In this document: in pieces, positions 14,777 through 24,600 of the stretch | Layout: every line of letters starts with the position of its first letter | How positions within the stretch are numbered: the first letter of the stretch is position 1 | DNA from: an uncultured Collinsella sp. | GTDB taxonomy: Bacteria; Actinomycetota; Coriobacteriia; Coriobacteriales; Coriobacteriaceae | Assembly: GCA_902490325.1 (NCBI GenBank) | Contig: CABUDJ010000012.1 | Location: forward strand, 1 to 34,143 | Direction: 5' to 3' | Length of the DNA: 34,143 nucleotides | Program-made: the position numbers and the translations under genes | The notes under the pieces: generated by a model | What the model was told of the DNA's origin: nothing | Seen by the model: the letters and a program-made list of their open reading frames with translations, nothing else | Databases searched by the model: none

Positions 14777-17700
14777 ATGCCTGTTCGAATCTATACCACC
14801 AATGCCGGCACGGATTTGAGCGATGCCGAGTCGGCGCTGCTTGCCGACCTTATTGTCCGCCACGGGCGTGCCGTGTTGCTGGCACCTACGTTTGCCGAGC
14901 TCGACCTGTGCCGTCATGATGCGGCGGAAGCCGGCGTTTCGCTGGGTATCGACTACAAGACGTCTACATCGTGGCTTCGCTCGCTTTGGGAGCTTTTGGG
15001 CGACGGGCGCGGTTTCGTCGACAACCTGCAGCGCCAGATGCTGTTCTCGGACATGGTCACGCGTCTCGACGATGCCGATCTGCAGCCGCTTTCGCGCAGC
15101 CAGGGCACAGTGCGCATGCTCGCGCGCATGGCCCGCGACGTGTTGCCGGGCGTTGCGGGGACGGGTGCCGAACGATGCCGTGGCGACAACTGCCAGCCTG
15201 AGCCAAAAAGCGATGCCGAGGCTCGTGTGTTCGAGCTTTTGCGCGCCTACGCGGGCGGTTTGGACCGTCGAGATATGGTTGAGCCCTGCGAGGCAGCTGA
15301 CATTATGACCAGTGTCCTGGCCGATAGCCTGCCGGCGTGCACTCGCGCCGTATGCGTGCGCGGTATCACGTCGTTTACGCACGGTCTGCTCGAGCTGCTG
15401 TCTGCCGTGGCGAACAATGGGGGAGAGGTCGTCGTGCTGCTTGCCCGCGAGCAGGCGGCGATGCGCGAGGAGCTTGCCACGGCATTTGATGCCCGCGATG
15501 TGTTGTTTGAGATCGCGCCGCTAGGGGAGGGTGTCGGCGCGTCTGATGCCGCTTACGGGACCGCCGCTCAGCCTGCCTTTATTGAGGTCGCTGGCCCCCA
15601 TGCCCGTGCTCATGCTTATGCGGACGCAATTGATGATCTGGTAAAAACGTGCCGGGGTTCCGAGGTCGACGGCGCTTCTGCCGACCCCGTGCGCGTGCTC
15701 GTTGTTTCTGCCCGGGCACCCCAGCTGTTCGGCGAACTCGCCTCTCGTCTGGCGGCGCGTCACATTGCGGCCGAGACGACTGAGTTCACGGCGTTTTCCC
15801 AGTCCATCGCGGGCAGGCAGTTTACGGCGCTCGCCAACCTGATCGAGCGTATGAAAGCCGCCGACGAGGGCACCGCTTCCAAGACCGAGTGGTGGCCCGC
15901 TTCAGAGCTTACCGACTGGATTTATAGCCCGCTTTCGGGTGCCGACGCCGCGAGCGCCCGCGGCTTCGACAAGAACATGCGCCTGTCGCGCAACAAAACC
16001 ACTGCGGGCGTCAAGAGCCTGCTGCAGAGCGTGCAGGGCCAGGTGAGGGGCGCCCGCAAGGCCGCTAGCGAAGATAACTGGTTTAAGAACGTGCCATGCG
16101 TGGTCTCGGACGTGTTTCAGGCGCTGTGGCGCGACAAACCCGTGACGGCGCTCAAGGCCATGCTCGCCGTTGCCGAGGCGCTGCCCGATCGCGCCCTAGG
16201 CGGCCTTGACGGCCAGGCCCGTCGCCAGGCAGAGACGGCTCTGCTGCGCCATGCCATCGACATCCTTATGAACGATGCTCGCGCGCTTGACGTGTCGCAG
16301 GCCGCGACCGTGCCGGTTCTCGACGGCGTTCGAACTAAGGTGGACAAGCGCAGCACCGCTTACGATTACGAGACCTACGAGGTCGACCGCACGCCACGGG
16401 CGCAAGTGCGCTTCGTGTCGCTTGCCGATGCGTCGGTTTTGCGTCCTGGCGGCTACGATGCCGTGCTGTTTGCCGATGTCGACCTGGACAGCTATCCGCT
16501 TTCGCATGAAGAGGGCCCGCTTGCCACGTTGACGGCCGAGCTGCGCCGCGACGGCGTGTCTTTGGAGCCCGCCGCCCTGCTGCGCGTGCGCTTTGGCCGT
16601 GCAATGCAGGCGACGAGCGGTCCGGTCGCGCTTGCCCGCGTGACACACGATCGCCAGGCGCGCGAGTGCTACCCGGCAGCCGTATGGACCGAGCTGCGGG
16701 CACATGCCGAGGCCGCTGGCGCTGCCAAGCCCACGTGCGTGGGCGAGGGCGATATCATCGCCGACTTTGATCCCGCGGCAGGTGAAGGCCTCAAGCGCGA
16801 GCGCGTGACCTGCGAAGCCCCTCAGCACCTGAGCGATGAAGCCATTCCGTATCTGGTTCTGCGCCGTCGCGATGGCGAGGGCGAGAACGCGCCGCTCGTG
16901 CCGCGTCTGACGTCCGCCTCGCAGATCGAGGCCTATTCTACCTGTCCACTGTGCTGGTTCGTGTCGTATCGCGTCAAGCCCCAGTCTATCGACGCGGGCT
17001 TTGGCAACATGGAGAAGGGCAACTTTGTCCACGACGTGCTGGAGCATCTGCATGCCCGTCTGCCCCAAGAAGGCATGGAGCGCGTGACGCCCGAGAATCT
17101 GCCGCGTGCACAGGAGCTGCTGCGCGAGGTCTTTGACGAGACGTTGGCCGAGCACGCCAGCAAGCGAGGCACGGAGGGTCCGCTGGTGCCACTCTCTGCA
17201 GTGGAGGAGCGCCAGGTGGCCGAGATCTTGCCGCAGCTGGAGGGCGTGCTTGCCTACGAGTCCGAGGCACTTGCCCCCTTTGCCCCGCGCTACCTGGAGT
17301 TCGCCTTTAACGAGCTCAAGGTCGAGTATGCCGGTTGGCCGCTTGGCGGGCGCATCGACCGCGTGGACGTGGATGCCGAGAATCGTGCCGTGGTGATCGA
17401 CTACAAGCATCGCACGGGCGTTGAGGAGTTTAAGCTCGCCGACCCTACGGTGCGCGACGAGGGATCGGGCACGGCGCCCATCGACGACCCGCGCTGGTTG
17501 CCGCCACATACCCAGACGCTCATCTACGCCCAGGCCATGCGCCGGGCGCTGGATTTGGACACCCGCGCGGCGCTCTACTTTTCGACCAAGGGCGGCAAGC
17601 CGGCGTTGCGCGGTGCCGCGAGCGCCGAGCTGCTCGAGGAAGAGCGCGGCGACGGTCGCATCCCGGGCCTTAAGAAGGGCTTTCCGGGCGAGGGCGGCAG

Positions 17701-17866
17701 CATGGACTTCGACGCCCTGCTCGATCGCGTGGAGGCCGGCATCGCCGAGCGCCTGCGCGAGCTCGAGGCAGGCAACGTTGCCGCCGTCGACCCGACGTCG
17801 GCTCAGGCCGCGCATGCGCGCTGCTCGTATAACCACGAAGGAACGTTTGTAAGGAGGGACGTGTAG
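14777..17866 (+). CDS. addB: AddB-like PD-(D/E)XK nuclease/inactive-helicase subunit
   Basis: The second subunit of an AddAB/RexAB-type double-strand-break resection complex. The 1029 residues end in a PF12705-type nuclease: SASQIEAYSTCPLCWF (about 713-728), GNFVHDVLEHL, and the catalytic GGRIDRVDV with VIDYKHRTG at about 857-882 (Asp and Asp-x-Lys). The N-terminal region shows no G-x-x-G-K-S/T Walker A. The AddB iron-sulfur cluster needs one Cys before and three after the nuclease domain; here only a single Cys (ARCSYNHEG) remains after it, so a canonical cluster is unlikely. The start has GGAGG 3-4 nt before the ATG. The addA-like gene follows after 3 bp, so the two are one operon. Family placement is firm; the symbol is by position and architecture. 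Confidence 0.82.
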   Translation: MPVRIYTTNAGTDLSDAESALLADLIVRHGRAVLLAPTFAELDLCRHDAAEAGVSLGIDYKTSTSWLRSLWELLGDGRGFVDNLQRQMLFSDMVTRLDDADLQPLSRSQGTVRMLARMARDVLPGVAGTGAERCRGDNCQPEPKSDAEARVFELLRAYAGGLDRRDMVEPCEAADIMTSVLADSLPACTRAVCVRGITSFTHGLLELLSAVANNGGEVVVLLAREQAAMREELATAFDARDVLFEIAPLGEGVGASDAAYGTAAQPAFIEVAGPHARAHAYADAIDDLVKTCRGSEVDGASADPVRVLVVSARAPQLFGELASRLAARHIAAETTEFTAFSQSIAGRQFTALANLIERMKAADEGTASKTEWWPASELTDWIYSPLSGADAASARGFDKNMRLSRNKTTAGVKSLLQSVQGQVRGARKAASEDNWFKNVPCVVSDVFQALWRDKPVTALKAMLAVAEALPDRALGGLDGQARRQAETALLRHAIDILMNDARALDVSQAATVPVLDGVRTKVDKRSTAYDYETYEVDRTPRAQVRFVSLADASVLRPGGYDAVLFADVDLDSYPLSHEEGPLATLTAELRRDGVSLEPAALLRVRFGRAMQATSGPVALARVTHDRQARECYPAAVWTELRAHAEAAGAAKPTCVGEGDIIADFDPAAGEGLKRERVTCEAPQHLSDEAIPYLVLRRRDGEGENAPLVPRLTSASQIEAYSTCPLCWFVSYRVKPQSIDAGFGNMEKGNFVHDVLEHLHARLPQEGMERVTPENLPRAQELLREVFDETLAEHASKRGTEGPLVPLSAVEERQVAEILPQLEGVLAYESEALAPFAPRYLEFAFNELKVEYAGWPLGGRIDRVDVDAENRAVVIDYKHRTGVEEFKLADPTVRDEGSGTAPIDDPRWLPPHTQTLIYAQAMRRALDLDTRAALYFSTKGGKPALRGAASAELLEEERGDGRIPGLKKGFPGEGGSMDFDALLDRVEAGIAERLRELEAGNVAAVDPTSAQAAHARCSYNHEGTFVRRDV

Positions 17867-17869
17867 ACC

Positions 17870-20800
17870 ATGGATCTTTCGACTTTGATGCCGCAACAGC
17901 TCCAGATCGTCAAGACGCTCGACCGTCCGCTGTTTGTCTCGGCGGGCGCCGGTTCGGGCAAGACCTTTACCCTCACGCGCCGCATCGTCTACGCGCTCTC
18001 GCCCGAATCCGGTCCGTTCGTTGAGCATCTGGACCAGGTGCTCGCCATTACCTTTACCAAAGATGCCGCGGCCGAGATCCGTGACCGCGTGCGCCGTGCG
18101 CTTATCGACGAGGGCATGGACGAGGAGGCCCTGACCGTCGACGATGCGTGGATCTCGACCATTCACGGCATGTGCTCGCGTATCCTGCGCGCACACGCGT
18201 TGGAGTTGGGCATCGACCCCGAGTTCACGGTGCTCACCGATACCGACGAGCTCATGGATCAGGCTGTTGAGCATGTGCTGGGTCGCGCGACGGCGCCCGA
18301 TGCCGCCCCCGAGCTCGCGGCATCGCTCAAGGCCCTCTACGCCTGGTATCCCATGGCGGGCGAGGGCGGTCCCTTTGGCGCCGGCACGACCATCAAGGGC
18401 CTGGTGCGCGAGCTGCTGGAGCTCTCGAGCCAGTTGCCGGGCGGCATGGACGACGTGCGCGTGGCACGCGGCCAGGCCGATACCTCGGCGCTTGCCGATG
18501 CCTATCGCGCAGCACTGGGTGCGAGCAAGGCCGCGACCGAGAAGGCACAGGTGGCACTCGACGCCATCGACGCGTTCGAGGCGAGCGGCAAGACCATGGC
18601 CGATGCGGCGCGACTCATGATGTCGTGCGCCGTGCCGCGGGCGAGCAAGGCGTTCCCCAAGGAGCAGGTTGAGCTGCTCAAGGCCGAGGCTGCCGATGCT
18701 TTTATCAATATCGTGCTTGCCTGCGGCGGCCCGGCGCTCGATGCATTGGTGGGCTTGGCCCGCTCTGTAGAGGTTGAGTACCGCGCGCTCAAGGCCGGCC
18801 AGTCTGCCCTCGACAACAACGACCTGCTGCGCATGGCCTACGAGGCCCTGCGCGATTACCCGGCCATCCGAGCGGCATACGAGGGCCGCTTTAAGATGGT
18901 CATGGTCGACGAGTTCCAGGATACCGACCAGATGCAGGTCGATCTGATCCGCTACCTGACGGGTGCGGGGGAGCGCGCGCTGTGTACCGTAGGCGATGCA
19001 CAGCAGTCGATCTATCGCTTCCGTGGCGCCGAGGTCGAGGTGTTCCGTCGCCAGGAGCGCAAGGTGGGCGCCTCGGGGACGGCCGAGGTAGCGGCCGTCG
19101 CTGACGCTGCTGCCGATGTCCCTGCTGGCGAGCTCGTCAAGCTCGTGCGCAACTTCCGCAGCCACGACGAGGTACTGTGTTACGTGGCACGCGTCTTCGA
19201 CGGCGATGACGGCGGCCTGATGCAGGGCTTTTTGGACCTTGAGGCGAGCGACGGCCGCAAGGACACGCTGGTGGCAGACGCCTCGCGTCGCCAGGCCCTC
19301 TTTGTTGCCGGCGGCAGTACGCAGGAGCGCACACAGGCAAAGGCCCGTGCGATCGCCGAGCGGTTCCGCTCGCTTGCCGATGCCGGCCAGCCCCAGGGCG
19401 GCATGGTGCTGCTGCTGGGCCGCATGACCAACGCAGGCGTCTACGCACAGGCCTTCCGTGACCAGGGGCTCGACTGTGTCATCGCGGGCGGCTCAGTCTT
19501 TGCGCAGGCTGCCGAGGTGCAGACGGTGCGCGCCCTGGTTTGCGCGCTCGCCAATCCGGCCGATACGGCGCAGGGCCTTATGCCGCTGCTCGCCTCGCCG
19601 ATGTTTGCGCTGGGCGCCCAGGAGTTTTTGGCGCTGGCGACCAAGCTCGATAGCGAGACGGGGGAGACCTCGCGCCGGAATATCGACGTGGGCATCATGA
19701 GCGATTCCGATGTGCCGGGCTTGCAGGGCTTGCCGCTCGTGACGCGCGCCCGCGAGGTACTGCGGTATGCGCTTCGTCGCGTGGGCCGCGATTCGTTCGC
19801 CGCCATCGCGCGCGACGTGGTCAACGCCTCCGGCTGGTTTGTGCGTCTGGCACAGCGTGGTCCCGAGGGCAAGGCCATTGCCGCCAACGTGCTCAAGGCG
19901 CTCGACGCCGTGGCCGAGGCAGAGGCCGAGCTCGGCAATTCTCCGCGTTCCATCGCGCTGGCCTTCGACCGCTTCTTGGCGGGCAAGGAAGCCCCGGGTG
20001 CCCTCAACGAGGAGGGCGACGGCGCGGTGCGCATCATGACGGTGCACGCCTCCAAGGGTCTGGAGTATCCGGTCGTGGCGGTTGCCGAGTGCTTTGGCGT
20101 GCGTAAGTCCTCGGGTGCGGCACAGATGGGTCGCGTCGAGGGCGGAGCACAGGTCGTGGCACTGCCGGCACGCTTCGACGGCGTTAAGCTCGCCGACGGG
20201 ACCTTTGTGAAGGGCGACGACGTTAAAAAGCAGTTTGAGCATGCGTTTAAGGGCAAGGGCACGTCGCTGTGGCTGCCGCCGGAGCTCATGGAGGATGTCT
20301 GCGCGACGGGTTCTCCCGCCGAGGCATTTGCTCGCCTGCGCAACGACGATCTGCAGCTTTCGCTCGAGGAGCGGGCCCGCTTGCTCTATGTTGCCATGAC
20401 GCGTGCGCGCGAGCTGGTGATCTTGGCGATGGATGCCGGCGTGAGCCGTGGCAAGGTGACGGCGCCGACCTTCGACGTCGAGACCGATCTGACCTATGAC
20501 GTGCTGCGTCGTATTCTGCCGACCGACGCTCTGGACATGCCGCAGCTCGATGCCGACCGCCTGGTGTTCGACAACTCCCAGCCGGGCGACTACGAGTTCA
20601 TTTCGCTCGCGAACTTTACCTTTGGCGAGCAGGCGTTTGAGGCCAACGCTTCGCTGGATGCCGAGGGCGGGCTTGTTCGTGGCGATGCCGATACAGATGC
20701 TGCCGACGATTCGGCCAGTACAATCGTCCCCGGTCCTGCCGACCCCAAGCCCGATTCGTTTGAGCTTGTGTATCCCCAGACAGTGGGCGTGCGCATGGGC

Positions 20801-21514
20801 ATCTGTCCGTATCCGATGCGTGACTCGTATAGCTACTCGTCAATCGCCGCGGCACTCCATGCCGAGACGGAAGACCGTGCCGCCGAGGCTCGTGTTCCCA
20901 TGGACGAGTCCGGCGATGATGCAGAGTCGGATGGCTCGGAGATGACGGATGCAGACGTGGCCGCTGTCGAGCCCGCCGGCAATCCCATGGCGCTGGGCTC
21001 GGCCTTCCACACCGCCTGCCAGTGGCTCATCGAGATGGGTGCCGACGCGTTGCCCGCTGCGCGCGCCGATGCGCTGGCGCGCCTGTGGTGCCTGACGCCG
21101 GAGCAGCGCGAGCGCTTCGACGTTGCCCTGGACCGCTGGCTCAAGTCGGCTGTTCGTGCCGACCTGCTCGCGTGGCCGTGCGTTCGCGCCGAGGTGCCGT
21201 TCTTTTCGCTGGGCTGCGAGGACGAGGACATCGCTCGCTACGGTGCATATGCCGAGGGCGCCATCGACGCTTTGGCGACGAACCCGGCGGATTCGTCATG
21301 CGCGCTGGTCATCGACTACAAGACGGGCGGCACGCCGGACGAGACGCCGGAACAGCTGCAGGAGAAGCATGCCCTGCAGGCGCGCGTCTACGCTGATGTT
21401 CTGCACAAGGCGGGCTTTGAGGCCGTGACCGTCAAGTTCGTCCGCGTGGAGCAGCCGGATCCAACCATCTTCGTCGAACCCGCTGAACCTCAAGTAGTCA
21501 CCTACAATCTCTAG
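17870..21514 (+). CDS. addA: AddA-like UvrD/Rep helicase-nuclease subunit
   Basis: A 1214-residue SF1A helicase with a C-terminal nuclease. Motifs in order: Walker A SAGAGSGKTFTL (about 23-34), Ia AITFTKDAAAEIR, II MVDEFQDTDQ, III VGDAQQSIYRFRGA, IV VRNFRSHDEV, V MTVHASKGLEYP, and VI RLLYVAMTRARE. The nuclease core GAIDAL with VIDYKTGG is near residue 1146, followed by QARVYADVL. Both activities look intact. An acidic, low-complexity insert (about 930-1030) precedes the nuclease domain. With its partner it should unwind and trim DNA ends to load recombinase, feeding RuvABC encoded downstream. AAGGAGG lies 12 nt before the ATG, inside the end of the preceding gene, which supports coupled translation. 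Confidence 0.9.
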   Translation: MDLSTLMPQQLQIVKTLDRPLFVSAGAGSGKTFTLTRRIVYALSPESGPFVEHLDQVLAITFTKDAAAEIRDRVRRALIDEGMDEEALTVDDAWISTIHGMCSRILRAHALELGIDPEFTVLTDTDELMDQAVEHVLGRATAPDAAPELAASLKALYAWYPMAGEGGPFGAGTTIKGLVRELLELSSQLPGGMDDVRVARGQADTSALADAYRAALGASKAATEKAQVALDAIDAFEASGKTMADAARLMMSCAVPRASKAFPKEQVELLKAEAADAFINIVLACGGPALDALVGLARSVEVEYRALKAGQSALDNNDLLRMAYEALRDYPAIRAAYEGRFKMVMVDEFQDTDQMQVDLIRYLTGAGERALCTVGDAQQSIYRFRGAEVEVFRRQERKVGASGTAEVAAVADAAADVPAGELVKLVRNFRSHDEVLCYVARVFDGDDGGLMQGFLDLEASDGRKDTLVADASRRQALFVAGGSTQERTQAKARAIAERFRSLADAGQPQGGMVLLLGRMTNAGVYAQAFRDQGLDCVIAGGSVFAQAAEVQTVRALVCALANPADTAQGLMPLLASPMFALGAQEFLALATKLDSETGETSRRNIDVGIMSDSDVPGLQGLPLVTRAREVLRYALRRVGRDSFAAIARDVVNASGWFVRLAQRGPEGKAIAANVLKALDAVAEAEAELGNSPRSIALAFDRFLAGKEAPGALNEEGDGAVRIMTVHASKGLEYPVVAVAECFGVRKSSGAAQMGRVEGGAQVVALPARFDGVKLADGTFVKGDDVKKQFEHAFKGKGTSLWLPPELMEDVCATGSPAEAFARLRNDDLQLSLEERARLLYVAMTRARELVILAMDAGVSRGKVTAPTFDVETDLTYDVLRRILPTDALDMPQLDADRLVFDNSQPGDYEFISLANFTFGEQAFEANASLDAEGGLVRGDADTDAADDSASTIVPGPADPKPDSFELVYPQTVGVRMGICPYPMRDSYSYSSIAAALHAETEDRAAEARVPMDESGDDAESDGSEMTDADVAAVEPAGNPMALGSAFHTACQWLIEMGADALPAARADALARLWCLTPEQRERFDVALDRWLKSAVRADLLAWPCVRAEVPFFSLGCEDEDIARYGAYAEGAIDALATNPADSSCALVIDYKTGGTPDETPEQLQEKHALQARVYADVLHKAGFEAVTVKFVRVEQPDPTIFVEPAEPQVVTYNL

Positions 21515-21526
21515 CCCTCAGATAAC

Positions 21527-21589
21527 TTGCGGTGGAATGCGGACTGTTTTGGCCAAAAAAGTCGCCAAACAGTCCGCATTTCACCGCAA
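21527..21589. repeat. Long imperfect inverted repeat between the addA-like gene and dnaE
   Basis: Positions 21527-21552 and 21564-21589 pair over about 25 bp with one mismatch and one bulged T; the core includes AATGCGGACTGTTT. It starts 12 bp after the addA stop and has no T-run. Its size and placement match the other long intergenic palindromes in the window, and it looks like a dispersed REP/MITE-type unit that may also shield mRNA ends. Confidence 0.7.
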
Positions 21590-21690
21590 CTGCAAGAGGA
21601 GCCGTGTGGGTTTGGCTAGGTTCGGGTGCTGTCCGTGCCGTGGGGTAAAATCGTTCAGTCAGAACACGAACCCGCATCGGAGCTCATCAC

Positions 21691-24600
21691 ATGGCATTCG
21701 TCCATCTGCACAACCACACTGTCTTTTCCATGCTCGACGGCGCAACCCGTATCCAGGATATGGTCAACCGTGCCGTTGAGCTGGGCATGCCCGCCGTGGC
21801 CATTACCGACCACGGCTACATGTATGGCGTACCCGACCTGGCGCTGGCCTGCGACGCCGTCAACCACAACACGCCCGAGTACAAAACCTGGAGCCACGAC
21901 AAGGCCTTCTTGGAAAAGGACCGCCGCGACGAGCTGGTGGAGCCCGATCCCGAGGAAAGCCCGCGCGAGCATGCCCAGTATGTGAAGGACATGGCCATGT
22001 GGGACGAGAAGGGCAACATCGACGAGCTCAAGCCGCCCCTGGTCATCAAGCCCATCTTTGGCTGCGAGGTCTACTTTACGCCGGACGAGACCCTTGCCCG
22101 TGACCATAAGCCCGAGCTCTACCACATGATCCTTCTGGCCAAGGACCAGGAGGGCTACGTCAACCTGATGCAGACGGTCTCCGAGGCAGCCGTGCAGGGC
22201 TTTTACTACAAGCCCCGCGTGACGCTCGACAACCTGCGCCGCCACGCCAAGGGCATGATCTGCACCAGCGCCTGCATCGCGGGCATCATCCCCAAATACA
22301 TCGACCGCGGCGACATGGAAGGCGCCATCAAGTGGGCCGAGACCTTCCGCGATACCTTTGACCCCGGCGACTTTTACATCGAGATCCAGGAACACGGCAT
22401 TACCACCGACAACGGCCTGACCGACGAGCAGATGGACCGCACGCTCATCGATATCGCCAAGCAGGTGGGCGTCAAGGTTATCGCCACCAACGACTTCCAC
22501 TACCTGCGCCGCGAGGACGCGCCCGTGCAGGACGTCATCATGTGCATCGGTATGAACGCCAAGGTCGACGACCCTAACCGCATGCGCATGACTGGCTCGG
22601 AGTTTTACATGAAGACCGAGGAGGAGATGCGGGCGATGTTCCCGTATTGCCCCGAGGCCTGCGACAACACGCTCGAGATCGCCGACAAGTGCTACGTTGA
22701 GCTGGACTGGGACTCCATCATCCTGCCGCGCTTCCCGCTGCTCGATCCCGGCGAGACGCACGAGAGCCAGTTCCGCCGCGAGTGCGAGAAGGGCCTGCGC
22801 CAGCACTACGGCGACGACTGGGCCACGCGCGAGATCGGTGGCGTCAACATCAAAGAGCGCTTTGAGTACGAATACAAGGTCATCTGCGACAAGGGCTTTG
22901 CCGCCTACTTCTTGATCGTTGCCGAGTACGTGCAATGGGCCAAGGACAACGGCATCGGCGTTGGCCCCGGCCGTGGCTCGGCGGCTGGCGCTATCGTCGC
23001 CTACGCCATGAACATCACCGCGTTCGACCCGCTCGAGAACGGTCTGATGTTCGAGAGGTTCCTGTCCCCGCAGCGTACCGAGATGCCCGATATCGATATG
23101 GACTTCGACGATGAGCGGCGCCTCGAGGTCGTGGAGCACGTTCGCCAGCTCTACGGCCCCGAGAAGGTCACCCACGTCATCACCTACTCGACCATCAAGG
23201 CCAAACAGGCCATCAACGACGCCGCGCGCGTCCTGGACTACCCGGTCTACATGGGCCAGCGCCTGTCCAAGATGGTCTCGAGCGACCCCAAGGTCAAGCT
23301 CAAGCAGGTGCTCGACAAGCAACCCGGCAAAGAGGATCTGTTTAACCCCGATTTTGCCGAGGCCTATAAAAAGGACGACGACGCCCGCCGCATCATCGAC
23401 ACGGCGCTCTCGATCGAGGGCCTCACCCGTGGCGAGGGCGTGCACGCGTGCGCCGTTCTGATCTGCCGCGACCCCGTCAACGAGCACGTGCCCACCAAGC
23501 TCGACACCAAGGGCGGCGTCGAGATTACCCAGTACGAGGGCCATACCGTTGCCGACATGGGCCTGCTCAAGATGGACTTCTTGGGTCTGCGTACGCTGAC
23601 GGTTATCTCCAAGGCCAAGGCCAACATCAAAAAGAACTTCGGCATCGACATCAAAGAGGAAGAGATCCCCTTTGACGATCCCGAGATCTTTAAGCTCATG
23701 GGCTCCGGCCACACCGCCGGCGTCTTCCAGGTCGAGTCCGCCGGCATGACGGCCACGATCAAGAACATGAAGCCCACCGAGTACAAGCATGTCGTAGCAT
23801 TGATCGCCCTGTACCGCCCGGGTCCGCTGGGCGCCGGCATGGTCTCGTCCTACATCAACCGTATGAACGGCAAGGAGCCGGCCGTCTCCTACGACGACCG
23901 CCTGGACGACATCCTGGGCGAAACCTACGGCACCATGGTCTACCAGGAGCAGGTTATGCTCATCTCCGTCGAGATGTGCGGCTTCTCCAAGGGCGAATCG
24001 GACTCGCGTATCCGTAAGCCCGTGGCTAAGAAAAAGATCAAGCTGCTCACGTCGACGGTACTCCACTGGGAGGATGGCTCGGACGAAACCACCTACGACC
24101 ACTGGATGAACGGCGCTATCAAGAACAACTATACGCGCGAGGTCGCCCAGAAGATTTGGGACGATGTTCTCGAGTTCGCATCTTACGCCTTTAACAAGTC
24201 GCACTCCGCCGGCTACGCCATCCTGGTTATGCAGACGGCGTGGCTCAAGGCGCACTATCCGCACGAGTACATGGCGGCCGTTCTGACGTCCTATACGGGC
24301 AAGACCGACAAGATCGTTCACTACGTCTCGGCGTGCCGTCACGACGGCATCCCCGTGCTTTCGCCAGATGTCAACGAGTCCGGCACCGAGTTCACGGCTA
24401 CCAAGGAGGGCGTGCGCTTTGGTCTGGCCGGCATCCGCGGCGTGGGTACCGGCGTGGCACAGGCGATTATTGCCGAGCGCGAGGCGGGCGGACCGTTTAA
24501 GACGCTGCACGACTTTGTCGAGCGCGTGGACTCGAGCCAGGCCAACCGCCGCGTAATCGAATCGCTGATCAAGGCAGGCGCCTTCGACTCCACGGGGTAT

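Noticed and set aside
16196..19165. Minus-strand open frame of 989 codons across the addB/addA junction
   Set aside because: Antisense to two firmly identified genes; Leu/Ala/His/Arg-rich composition without domain features.
21653..21672. LexA box before dnaE
   Set aside because: GTTC and GAAC are present but in the wrong order and spacing (GTTC-N5-GAAC rather than GAAC-N4-GTTC).
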